This document shows, piece by piece, positions 1-6,649 of a stretch of DNA of 11,393 nt (within the stretch, counting starts at the first letter, position 1; each line of letters begins with the position of its first letter). A model generated the notes under the pieces. It was not told where the DNA came from and did no database searches. It saw only the letters and a program-made list of their open reading frames with translations. Source of the DNA: Kiloniellales bacterium (lineage in GTDB: Bacteria; Pseudomonadota; Alphaproteobacteria; Kiloniellales; JAKSDN01); assembly GCA_022360075.1 (NCBI GenBank), contig JAKSDN010000275.1, forward strand, positions 1 to 11,393. The letters are read 5' to 3'. A program made the position numbers and the translations under genes.

Positions 1-1
1 G

Positions 2-67
2 GCGCGCCCGCGCCCCGAGATAGCAGCCAGCAACGATTGCCCGTCGCAAGAAGCGCTTCGCCCATGA
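2..67 (+). CDS. C-terminal tail of an upstream gene (partial, tentative)
   Basis: Frame 2 is open from the left edge to a TGA at 65-67 and would give 21 residues ending QEALRP. The stop overlaps the ATG at 64 as ATGA, the usual arrangement of translationally coupled genes, and this is the main reason for the call. The tail is too short to identify. In this kind of locus the missing DprE2 reductase, a phosphatase or a glycosyltransferase would be natural candidates, but nothing in the 21 residues supports any of them. Frame 3 stops at 21-23 and is an alternative end for the upstream gene. Confidence 0.35.
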   Translation, partial: ARPRPEIAASNDCPSQEALRP

Positions 68-930
68 CCCTGCCTCCCCTCCTGGCCCTGATGCGGCCCC
101 AGCAATGGGTCAAGAACGCCTTCGTCGCGGCACCCCTGTTCTTCACGCCGCCCGCCTTCACGACGCTCAACCTGCTGGTGGTGCTCGGCGGCATCGTGAG
201 CTTCTCCCTCCTGTCGAGCGCGGTCTACATCGTCAACGACTACATGGACCGCGAGGCGGACCGGGCCCATCCGGCGAAGGCCAAGCGGCCGCTCGCCGCC
301 GGCACGGTCAGTCCAGGCCAGGCCCTGGGCCTGCTGGTCCTGGTGCTGGCCGTCGGCTTCGCCCTCGCCTTCGCCCTGTCGCTGGACTTCGCTCTGGTCG
401 GCGCGCTCTACGTGGCGATCAACCTGGGCTACTCGACCTGGCTCAAGAACTTCGCCATCGTCGACGTGATGCTGATCGGCTTCAGCTTCGTGCTGCGGGT
501 GAAGGCCGGCGCCCATCTGATCGAGATCGAGCCGAGCGCCTGGATCATGATCGTCACCGGCCTGCTGGCCCTCTTCCTGGCGCTGGCCAAGCGGCGCGAC
601 GACCTGGTGCGCAGCCTCGACGAGAACCACCGCCGCAGCCTGAACGGCTATTCGCCAGAGTTCCTGGACATCGCGGTCGCCGTGGTGCTCGGCGCCATGC
701 TGGTGGCTTATATGGTCTACACGACGGATCGGCAGGTCATGGCGGCGATGGGCACCGAGCGGCTGTTCTACACCGTGCCCTTCGTGATCGCGGGTATCCT
801 GCGCTATCTTCAGATCACCCTGGTCGAGAAGCGCTCCGGCTCGCCCACCGCCATGGTCATGAGCGACCGCTTTCTGTTGATCACGATCCTGCTCTGGGCG
901 GGGACCTTCGCGGTCCTGATCCATGGCTGA
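64..930 (+). CDS. UbiA-family decaprenyl-phosphate phosphoribosyltransferase-like protein
   Basis: A 288-residue polytopic membrane enzyme of the UbiA prenyltransferase superfamily. The first Asp motif is NDYMDREADRAHP (N58, D59, D62, D66), followed by KRPLAAG. The second acidic region begins at D134 in IVDVMLIGFSFVLRVKAG. The opening LMRPQQWVKN, the RPLAAG after the first motif and the LAKRRDDL segment match the branch containing mycobacterial Rv3806c, which transfers 5-phosphoribose to decaprenyl phosphate, rather than quinone or haem prenyltransferases. About eight to nine hydrophobic segments place it in the inner membrane. I chose ATG at 64 because it makes an ATGA overlap with the upstream frame; a TTG at 37 in the same frame would add nine residues. 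Its end overlaps the next gene by 8 bases, and that gene is a DprE1 homologue, which strongly supports the phosphoribosyltransferase reading. The native lipid is unknown and could be decaprenyl or undecaprenyl phosphate. Confidence 0.85.
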   Translation: MTLPPLLALMRPQQWVKNAFVAAPLFFTPPAFTTLNLLVVLGGIVSFSLLSSAVYIVNDYMDREADRAHPAKAKRPLAAGTVSPGQALGLLVLVLAVGFALAFALSLDFALVGALYVAINLGYSTWLKNFAIVDVMLIGFSFVLRVKAGAHLIEIEPSAWIMIVTGLLALFLALAKRRDDLVRSLDENHRRSLNGYSPEFLDIAVAVVLGAMLVAYMVYTTDRQVMAAMGTERLFYTVPFVIAGILRYLQITLVEKRSGSPTAMVMSDRFLLITILLWAGTFAVLIHG

Positions 931-2302
931 GGCCCCCGGCCGGGCAACCGCATCGCCGAGTCGGGACATCGCCTGGCAGGCGGTCGAGCTGACCGGCTGG
1001 GGCCGGACCGCGCGGGCGCGCTCGATCGCCTGCCGGCCGGCAGCCGACGAGGATGTGCTGGCGGCTCTGGCGGCGCCAGACGACGACGGATTTCTGGCCC
1101 ATGGCGCCGGCCGCAGCTATGGCGATGCCGGCCTGAACGACGGCGGCCGGGCGCTCCTGACGCAGGATCTCGCCGAGCCCGACAGCTTCGATGCCGAGAG
1201 CGGCCATCTGGTCTGCAACGCCGGCCGGACGATCGACGCGCTGATGCGCAGCTACCTTCCGCGCGGCTATCTCTGCCCGGTCAGCCCCGGCACCGCCTTC
1301 GTCACCCTGGGCGGTGCGCTGGCCAACGACGTCCACGGCAAGAATCACGACCGGGTCGGCAGCTTCGGCGCGCACGTGACCTGGTTCGATCTGGCGCTGC
1401 CGTCGGGTGAGGTCCGCCGGGTCTCGCCCGAGGCCGACCCCGAGCTGTTCGCGGCCACCGTCGGCGGGATCGGCCTGACCGGCATCGTCCTCCGCCTCTG
1501 CCTGCGCATGATGCCGCTGCCCTCGGCCTGGGTCGTCGTGCGCGAGCGCCGCATGGCCGGCCTCGAAGAGTTCATGGCTGCGCTGGCCGAGGCGCGCGAC
1601 GGGGCGACCTTCTCGGTCGGCTGGATCGACGCGCTGGCCGGCGGCCGGCGGCTCGGCCGCGGCATCCTGGAGACCGCAGAGTTCCTGGCGGAAGAGCGTC
1701 CGCCCATGGCGCCGCGCCGGGTCCGCGACTTCCCCTTCGAGGCGCCTGCGGCGCTGCTCAACCCCCTGTCCATCGGCCTCTTCAACGAGGCCTACTTCCG
1801 CCGCGTGCCGGCCGCCGGTCGCGAGCGGGCACGGCCCTTGGATCGCTTCCTCTATCCCCTTGATTCGATCGGCCGGTGGAACCGGCTCTACGGCCGGCGG
1901 GGCTTCTACCAGTTCCAGTGCGTGATTCCCGACGCCGAATCCGAGCGCGGCCTCTTGGCCCTGCTCGAGGCGGCGGGGCGGGCCCGGCTCGGGTCGTTCC
2001 TGGCGGTGCTCAAGACCCTCGGCGGTGCGGGACCGGGCCATCTCTCCTTCCCGCAGCGCGGCTTCACCCTGGCCCTCGACTTCCCGCGCCGGACCCGCAC
2101 GCAGGACCTTCTGGCCCGGATGGAGCGGATCGTCTTGGACCATGGCGGCCGCGTCTATCTGGCCAAGGACGCGACCCTCTCGCCCGAGGGGTTTGCGGCG
2201 ATGTACCCGAAGCTGGATCCGTTCCGCGAGGTCCTGGCCCGGGTCGACCCCGACGCCCGGCTACAGTCCGATATGGCGCGGCGCCTGAAGATCAGGATCT
2301 AG
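923..2302 (+). CDS. dprE1: DprE1-like decaprenylphosphoryl-ribose 2'-oxidase (FAD)
   Basis: A 459-residue FAD-binding oxidoreductase, close in length to mycobacterial DprE1, which oxidises the 2'-OH of polyprenyl-phosphoribose as the first half of epimerisation to D-arabinose. Visible family signatures are GRSYGD (63-68), the flavin-site HGKNH (138-142, H138 aligning with the Mtb active-site His132), TVGGIGLTGI (179-188), W234 in SVGWIDA, FYQFQ (328-332), LSFPQRGF (374-381) and AKD with K415 aligning with Mtb Lys418. The C-terminal SDMARRL (449-455) is also typical. The residue aligning with Mtb Cys387, the benzothiazinone target, is Ala384. No signal peptide is seen. The ATG at 923 lies inside the last codons of the UbiA gene, so translation is probably coupled. 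The stop at 2300-2302 shares bases with the stop of the convergent membrane-protein gene. No DprE2 (short SDR, about 250 residues) is present in the window. Confidence 0.92.
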   Translation: MAEAPGRATASPSRDIAWQAVELTGWGRTARARSIACRPAADEDVLAALAAPDDDGFLAHGAGRSYGDAGLNDGGRALLTQDLAEPDSFDAESGHLVCNAGRTIDALMRSYLPRGYLCPVSPGTAFVTLGGALANDVHGKNHDRVGSFGAHVTWFDLALPSGEVRRVSPEADPELFAATVGGIGLTGIVLRLCLRMMPLPSAWVVVRERRMAGLEEFMAALAEARDGATFSVGWIDALAGGRRLGRGILETAEFLAEERPPMAPRRVRDFPFEAPAALLNPLSIGLFNEAYFRRVPAAGRERARPLDRFLYPLDSIGRWNRLYGRRGFYQFQCVIPDAESERGLLALLEAAGRARLGSFLAVLKTLGGAGPGHLSFPQRGFTLALDFPRRTRTQDLLARMERIVLDHGGRVYLAKDATLSPEGFAAMYPKLDPFREVLARVDPDARLQSDMARRLKIRI

Positions 2303-3549
2303 GCCGGTCGGCGCGGACTCACGAATTCCAGCAGCCGGCGCTCCAGCATGGCGCCGTAGCGCGCGTAGAAAGCCACGAGCAGGCAGAGGTGGAACGCCGT
2401 GATCTGGCCGAGGTAGAAGCGCGGCCAGGACGCCGGGAAGATCAGGGTGCGCAGCACCAGGTAGGCCAGGCTCGCCAGCAGCACGACGTCCTGGGCCTCG
2501 GCTCGGCGCAGCGCCTCGGGCAGGCGCGGCACGGCGAACACCCGCCACGGCCGGATACGGCATAGCGCCAGGTAGACCACGGCGAGAAGGGCGATCAGCC
2601 AAAGCCACTTGCGGCCGATCAGCTCGCGGACGCCGGCGCCCAGCGTAGCGAGATAGGTCTCGAGCGAGATCGTTATCGCCGCGTCGGCCGGATAGGGCGT
2701 CATCTCGATCAGCGCGAAGTGGAAGATGGTCGGCCAGCCGTAGAAGCCGGTCAGCTTCTGGATCGCAAAGGCTGCGGCAAGCGACAGGGTGAGCAGGCCC
2801 AGGGCGGCAAGCTTGCGGCCGCTCGGCAAAGGGCGGAACAGCAGGAGCGCGGCCAGGATCGCGTTGAAGACTGCGATGTCGGTGCGCACGAAGACGGCGA
2901 CCAGAAGGACGCTACAGGCAGCGAGCACGCGCTCTCGCACGAACAGCAGGAAGAACGCGAGGACGCAAAGGGCCAGCATGATGTCGGGTGTCGAGGCGCG
3001 GCCCGTGCTCAGGAGCGCCGGATAGAGCATGACCAGTACGGCGCCGAGCGCGGCATAGAGCGGGCTGCTGCGCCGGTAGAGATAGCCGAAGCAGGCCAAG
3101 GCGATAAGGGCATAGCAGAGGTTGGAGAGCAAATAGGTCGCGGTGAACTTGTCGAGACCGAGCGATGCCAGGCCCCAGCTCAGGCCCCAATAGAGCGGCC
3201 GAATGGCGTAGAAGACGGTCTGCTGCACGAAGGCCCGCGGGTCGGCGTAGACCTGGCGGCGATAATCGATGCTCTCGGTGAGCCGCTCGAAGGTCGCGGC
3301 GTCGACCCGCGCGCGCAAGGGTCCATAGACCTCCTCGTGGACTGCGGCATCGTCGGCGGACTTGAGGCGCTCGATGACGCCGAGATAGCCCAGCATGTCC
3401 CAGTTGAACGCCGGTTGCAGATGCAGGGCCAGCGTGACGCCCGCGACGACTAGGGCGAATGCAAGCGTGATGAGGCGGGAGGGGAGGGTCATGGGCGGTT
3501 GCTCGGAGCCGGTTTGCAGAAAAGCGTTCAGGTTCGAAGTACCGGCCAT
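2299..3549 (-). CDS. Polytopic GT-C-like membrane protein (putative glycosyltransferase)
   Basis: A 416-residue protein with about nine or ten hydrophobic helices, starting near residue 26. After the first helix comes NWDMLGYLGVIERL, with D51 placed just after TM1 as in GT-C polyprenyl-phosphate-sugar-dependent glycosyltransferases, where an Asp of the first periplasmic loop is catalytic. The following soluble loop of about 70 residues also fits that fold. I cannot assign a family, and no DxD is seen. Beside a polyprenyl-arabinose pathway it is the obvious candidate for the periplasmic transferase, but that is inference. Start choice: ATG at 3549 has CGGAG five bases upstream. ATG at 3570 lies inside a palindromic repeat and is unlikely. 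ATG at 3492 (MTLPSRL) is a real alternative. The gene is last on the - strand and its TAG (2299-2301) shares CTAG with the dprE1 stop. Confidence 0.75.
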   Translation of the reverse strand: MAGTSNLNAFLQTGSEQPPMTLPSRLITLAFALVVAGVTLALHLQPAFNWDMLGYLGVIERLKSADDAAVHEEVYGPLRARVDAATFERLTESIDYRRQVYADPRAFVQQTVFYAIRPLYWGLSWGLASLGLDKFTATYLLSNLCYALIALACFGYLYRRSSPLYAALGAVLVMLYPALLSTGRASTPDIMLALCVLAFFLLFVRERVLAACSVLLVAVFVRTDIAVFNAILAALLLFRPLPSGRKLAALGLLTLSLAAAFAIQKLTGFYGWPTIFHFALIEMTPYPADAAITISLETYLATLGAGVRELIGRKWLWLIALLAVVYLALCRIRPWRVFAVPRLPEALRRAEAQDVVLLASLAYLVLRTLIFPASWPRFYLGQITAFHLCLLVAFYARYGAMLERRLLEFVSPRRPA

Positions 3550-3565
3550 TGCCGCTCCGTGATTT

Positions 3566-3595
3566 GTCATTGCCGGGCTTGACCCGGCAATCCAT
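3566..3595. repeat. Alphaproteobacterial intergenic palindromic repeat, copy 1
   Basis: The sequence GTCAT, stem TTGCCGGG, loop cttga, stem CCCGGCAA, then TCCAT forms a perfect 8-bp hairpin (3570-3590). It is the common short palindrome whose translation gives spurious peptides such as MDCRVKPGND. It lies between the aminotransferase gene and the GT-C-like gene, and the far-upstream ATG at 3570 of the latter falls inside it. It may act as an mRNA stabiliser or attenuator within the transcript; there is no U-tract. Confidence 0.85.
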
Positions 3596-3615
3596 CGGGG
3601 TCGGAGTCTCGCTCT

Positions 3616-3650
3616 CAGATGGATCCTCGGGTCAAGCCCGAGGATGACAA
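3616..3650. repeat. Alphaproteobacterial intergenic palindromic repeat, copy 2 (inverted)
   Basis: This copy is the reverse orientation of copy 1 and lies about 20 bases from it. Stem ATCCTCGGG, loop tcaag and stem CCCGAGGAT make a perfect 9-bp hairpin (3623-3645), flanked by ATGG and GACAA. Read on the - strand, its frame GTCAT...CTTGACCC...ATCCAT matches copy 1, while the stem bases differ in a compensated way. Translated forward it gives the familiar spurious peptide MDPRVKPEDD. The two copies form a head-to-head pair, similar in layout to enterobacterial BIMEs. Confidence 0.85.
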
Positions 3651-3693
3651 CGTCTTTGAGTCCCTCAACACCGACCCAGGTGAGGAACGATCC

Positions 3694-5124
3694 CTAAGCC
3701 TTGCGCATCACGCCCTTGGCGTAATCCTTGACGATTCCCGTCACGCCGCGGCCGAGCACCTCGTCGAGGGCCTCGACCAGGCGGTCGACGTGCTCGCGCT
3801 GGGCGATCAACGGCGGCTCGAGGCGCACGACGTTGCGGTTGTATTCGGTGAAGGCGACCAGGACGGCGTGGTCGCGCAGCAGCAGGCTGCCGACGAAGCC
3901 GCAGAGGCTCCCCTTCAGCTTGTCGTCGAGCAGGGAGACAATCTGGCGCACGCCGAGCGGCAGGGTCTGGCTGAAGTCGTGGAACTCCAGACCGACCATC
4001 AGGCCCTGGCCGCGCACGTCCTTGATCAGGCTCGGATACTTGCCTTGCAGCGACCGCAGGCCATCGAGCAGATGGTCGCCCTGGACGGCCGCGTTCTCGA
4101 TCAGGCCCTCGTCGTAGAGCAGGTTCAGCATCTCGATCGAGGTGCAGCAGGCCTCGCCCAGGCCGCTGAAGGTCGAGGGCCCGTGGATCAGCGCGGTCTT
4201 GGGCGCGCCGTAGGCCTTCATGTAGTGCGGCGTGCGCGCGATCATCGCCGCCATGGCCGCCTTGCCGCCGCCGAGGGCCTTGGCGGTGACGACGATGTCG
4301 GGCACCACGTCTTCGTGCTCGAAGGCGAAGAAGCGGCCGGTGCGGCCCATGCCGGACTGCACCTCGTCGGCGATCCAGAGCACTTCGTGGCGGTCGCAGA
4401 GCGCGCGCAGGCGCCGCCAGAAACCGTCCGGCGCGGTCACGATGCCGCCGCCGCCCTGGATGGTCTCGAGGATCACGATGCCGACCGTGCGGTCCGTGGC
4501 GAAGAGCCGCTCCAGCGCCTCGATATCGCCGAAGGGGACCCGCACGCGGTTGTCGAGCAGGCTGAAGTCGGACTGATAGAAGGCCGAATCGGTGACCGAG
4601 AGGGCGCCGCGCGTCTTGCCGTGGAAGGAGTTCTCGGCGAAGGCGACCTTGTGCCGGCCAGCACCCTGGACCCGCTCGGCGAGCTTCAAGCCGGCCTCGA
4701 CGGCTTCGGAGCCGGTCGAGCCGAGGAAGACCATGTCGAGATCGCCGGGCGCGATGGCGGCCAGGTTGTGGGCCAGCGCCGTCGCGTACTGCGACATGAA
4801 GGCCATGGCGATCTCGTGGCGCTGCTCCTTCTGGAAGCGGCGGCGCACCTCGACGATGCGCGGGTGGTTGTGGCCCGGCCCGACGGCGCCGAAGCCGCCG
4901 AAGAAGTCGAGGATCTCGCGGCCCTTGCGGTCGCGGTAGTAGAGGCCCTCGGCCGAATCGATCAGCACCTCGTGGAAGCCGAGCAGCTTCATGAAGTGGT
5001 ACTGGCCGGGGTTCAGGTGCTTGCGGAACAGCTCGCCGGTGGCTTCGACCTCCAGGGCCTTGGCCTGCTCGACCGTGATCAGGTCGGGCACCGGCAGGCT
5101 GTTGCTGAGCTTGGCGCTGCTCAC
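3694..5124 (-). CDS. Class III PLP-dependent aminotransferase
   Basis: A 476-residue fold-type I aminotransferase of class III (the ornithine, acetylornithine and putrescine aminotransferase group). PLP-site features are GSTGSE (135-140, phosphate binding), FHGKT (167-171), the DEVQSGMGRTG block with D253 contacting the pyridine nitrogen, and AKALGGG with the Schiff-base Lys K282. T318 is in the PSTFSG loop. The protein is longer than many 400-430-residue members because of an N-terminal extension of about 50 residues, resembling putrescine-aminotransferase-like members. The start is GTG at 5124, overlapping the epimerase TGA as GTGA. Immediate coupling to a sugar-type SDR suggests it aminates the keto product of that enzyme. 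Class III enzymes acting on sugars are known in aminoglycoside pathways, and the hopanoid aminotransferase HpnO is also reported as an ornithine-aminotransferase homologue. The substrate cannot be decided from sequence. Confidence 0.88.
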   Translation of the reverse strand: MSSAKLSNSLPVPDLITVEQAKALEVEATGELFRKHLNPGQYHFMKLLGFHEVLIDSAEGLYYRDRKGREILDFFGGFGAVGPGHNHPRIVEVRRRFQKEQRHEIAMAFMSQYATALAHNLAAIAPGDLDMVFLGSTGSEAVEAGLKLAERVQGAGRHKVAFAENSFHGKTRGALSVTDSAFYQSDFSLLDNRVRVPFGDIEALERLFATDRTVGIVILETIQGGGGIVTAPDGFWRRLRALCDRHEVLWIADEVQSGMGRTGRFFAFEHEDVVPDIVVTAKALGGGKAAMAAMIARTPHYMKAYGAPKTALIHGPSTFSGLGEACCTSIEMLNLLYDEGLIENAAVQGDHLLDGLRSLQGKYPSLIKDVRGQGLMVGLEFHDFSQTLPLGVRQIVSLLDDKLKGSLCGFVGSLLLRDHAVLVAFTEYNRNVVRLEPPLIAQREHVDRLVEALDEVLGRGVTGIVKDYAKGVMRKA

Positions 5125-6125
5125 GGCGCGGGCGCCCCGGCGGCTTCGGCCGCGCCGGCCGGCATGCCCTTGTACTCGCGGTAGGCGGCGTGAAGCATCT
5201 CGTCATCCCGGTAGCGTGGCTGCCAGCCGAGCTCGCGCTCGGCCCGCGAGACGTCGACGATACAGGACTCGTCGGCGATCAGGTACTGCTCGGGGTCCAT
5301 CAGGGGCATGCCGATCCAATCGAGCAGGCCGAGCGTGCGCTTGACCGCCCAGGCCGGCGTGTGCAGCAGGAAAGAGCGGCTGCCCGCCTCTTTGATCAGG
5401 CCGGACAGCAGCGCGTTGACCGAGGGCGGATCGACCGAGCCCAGGTTGTAGGCGCTGTTCGGCAGGCCCTTGTCGGCGGCCGCGACGCAGGCGCTCGCGC
5501 AGTCGAAGACCGAGATGAACTGATAGGCGTTGGTGCCGTCGCCGATGATCGGCACCGGCAGGTTGCGCTCGATCAGCTTGAACAGCTTGACCAGGATGCC
5601 CAGGCGGCCGGGGCCGATGATCAGGCGCGGCCGGAAGATCGGGATGTTCATCCCCTTCTCGCGGTAGGCCTCGCAGAGCTTCTCGGAGGCGAACTTGCTT
5701 TCGCCGTAGGGGCCGAGCGGCGCGCGCGGATGGTCCTCGTCCTTGGGCACCGTCTGGGTCGGGCCGTAGACCATGTCGGTCGTGAAGTAGACCATGCGCG
5801 TGCAGCCCTTGGCGTGCAGGTGCTTCAGCAGGGTCTCGGTGCCCCGGTAGTTCACGGACATGAAGTACTCTTCGCGCTGCCGGCGCGGCATGATCGGCAT
5901 CAGCATGCGCGCGGCCAGGTGATAGACCACGTCGTCGGGCCCGACCGGCAGGGCGGCCACCTGGTCCGGCTCGCGCAGGTCGAGCGGGATGAACTCGGCC
6001 TGGCGGTAGATCGGCAGGTCGCTCTTGTGCAGGCTCGCGATCACGACCTCGTCGCCGCGCGCGAGCAGGTCCTTGGCGAGATGCCGTCCGACGAAGCCGT
6101 CGCCGCCGATGATGATGTGCCTCAT
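5121..6125 (-). CDS. Extended SDR, NAD(P)-dependent sugar epimerase/dehydratase
   Basis: A 334-residue extended short-chain dehydrogenase. The Rossmann motif GGDGFVG (7-13) begins almost at the N-terminus. A TTDMVYG segment (115-121) holds the Ser/Thr position, and YGESK gives the catalytic pair Y140 and K144. FRPRLIIGPG (about 164-173) is typical of sugar-nucleotide epimerases and 4,6-dehydratases. It has no N-terminal signal and should be cytoplasmic. Too long and too extended-SDR-like to be DprE2. The ATG at 6125 lies 23 bases after the flippase-like gene, and the TGA overlaps the aminotransferase start by 4 bases, so the three genes probably form one transcript. Likely role: generate a keto- or epimerised sugar, free or lipid-linked, for the next enzyme. 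Relation to hopanoid-associated epimerases (HpnA type) cannot be excluded. Confidence 0.85.
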   Translation of the reverse strand: MRHIIIGGDGFVGRHLAKDLLARGDEVVIASLHKSDLPIYRQAEFIPLDLREPDQVAALPVGPDDVVYHLAARMLMPIMPRRQREEYFMSVNYRGTETLLKHLHAKGCTRMVYFTTDMVYGPTQTVPKDEDHPRAPLGPYGESKFASEKLCEAYREKGMNIPIFRPRLIIGPGRLGILVKLFKLIERNLPVPIIGDGTNAYQFISVFDCASACVAAADKGLPNSAYNLGSVDPPSVNALLSGLIKEAGSRSFLLHTPAWAVKRTLGLLDWIGMPLMDPEQYLIADESCIVDVSRAERELGWQPRYRDDEMLHAAYREYKGMPAGAAEAAGAPAP

Positions 6126-6148
6126 GATCTCGTCAGTCCCCTATCCCG

Positions 6149-6517
6149 TCAGCTTTGGGCGATCAGGATCGTGCCGACGCAGATGAAGCCGATGCCGGCC
6201 ACGCGTATCCAGTTCAGGTCCTCCTGGAAGACGAAGTAGGCGTAAACCGCCACCACCACGTAGGCGAGGCTAAGGAAGGGATAGGCGAAGCTCAGCTCGA
6301 CCCGCGAGAGCACCAGCAGGTGCGAGGCCATGGAGATGACGAAGGTCGCCAGGCCCAGCATGACGTAGGGGTTGAAGGCGATGCGCGGCGCCGCCCCGAC
6401 GATGCCCGAGGTGCTGAAGTCGAAGCTGCCGAGGCTCAGCATGCCCTTCTTGAGCATGATCTGTGCCGCCGCGTTGGTCAGCACCGTAAAGAGTATCAAT
6501 GGTACGTACTTGACCAT
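6149..6517 (-). CDS. Small four-TM SMR/EamA-type protein, ArnE/ArnF-like flippase candidate
   Basis: A 122-residue protein made almost entirely of four hydrophobic helices, the size of the small multidrug resistance fold. The N-terminus MVKYVPLILFTVLTNAAAQ leads to MLKKG, and the last half contains ELSFAYPFLSLAYVVVA followed by GIGFICVGTILIAQS. The Glu at position 14 needed for drug/proton exchange in EmrE is absent (T14, N15). This is also true of ArnE/ArnF, which flip undecaprenyl-phosphate-aminoarabinose. Together with the adjacent SDR, aminotransferase and polyprenyl-sugar genes this favours flipping of a lipid-linked sugar over drug efflux. Such flippases can act as heterodimers, but no second small subunit is seen. 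The ATG at 6517 has GGGG and AGGA just upstream. It is the first gene of the - strand sugar cluster, 132 bases downstream of mtgA. Confidence 0.75.
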   Translation of the reverse strand: MVKYVPLILFTVLTNAAAQIMLKKGMLSLGSFDFSTSGIVGAAPRIAFNPYVMLGLATFVISMASHLLVLSRVELSFAYPFLSLAYVVVAVYAYFVFQEDLNWIRVAGIGFICVGTILIAQS

Positions 6518-6580
6518 GTCCTGCCGCCCCTGCGGCGCCCGTCCTGGCGCCCGGCCCGCGATGGGTAACAGAGATATGTG

Positions 6581-6601
6581 CCGGCGACAATGAAGCGCCG
6601 G
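6581..6601. repeat. Inverted repeat upstream of the flippase-like gene
   Basis: CCGGCG and CGCCGG are perfect 6-base arms separated by 9 bases. The element lies in the 132-base gap between mtgA and the flippase-like gene, about 64 bases before the ATG at 6517. There is no U-tract, so it is not a canonical terminator. It could be an operator or a weak mRNA hairpin after mtgA. Confidence 0.35.
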
Positions 6602-6649
6602 TTAATCCCGTTCACCAATGAGTGTCGGTTGGCGCAGGCCCGGTGGGCC

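Noticed and set aside
881..2143. A 420-codon - strand frame opposite dprE1.
   Set aside because: It has no recognisable domain and is complementary to a clear DprE1 homologue on the other strand.
2912..3595. A - strand frame beginning MDCRVKPGND.
   Set aside because: It is read-through of repeat copy 1 into a shadow frame of the membrane-protein gene, and the peptide is a classic artefact of this repeat.
3619..5184. A 521-codon + strand open frame beginning MDPRVKPEDD.
   Set aside because: It starts in the palindromic repeat and runs antisense through the well-supported aminotransferase. Its low-complexity Ala/Glu/Asp-rich translation is the usual GC-rich shadow.
5121..6125. Whether the SDR could be the missing DprE2.
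   Set aside because: It is a 334-residue extended SDR with sugar-nucleotide epimerase features, whereas DprE2 is a short SDR of about 250 residues. It also lies in a different operon from dprE1.
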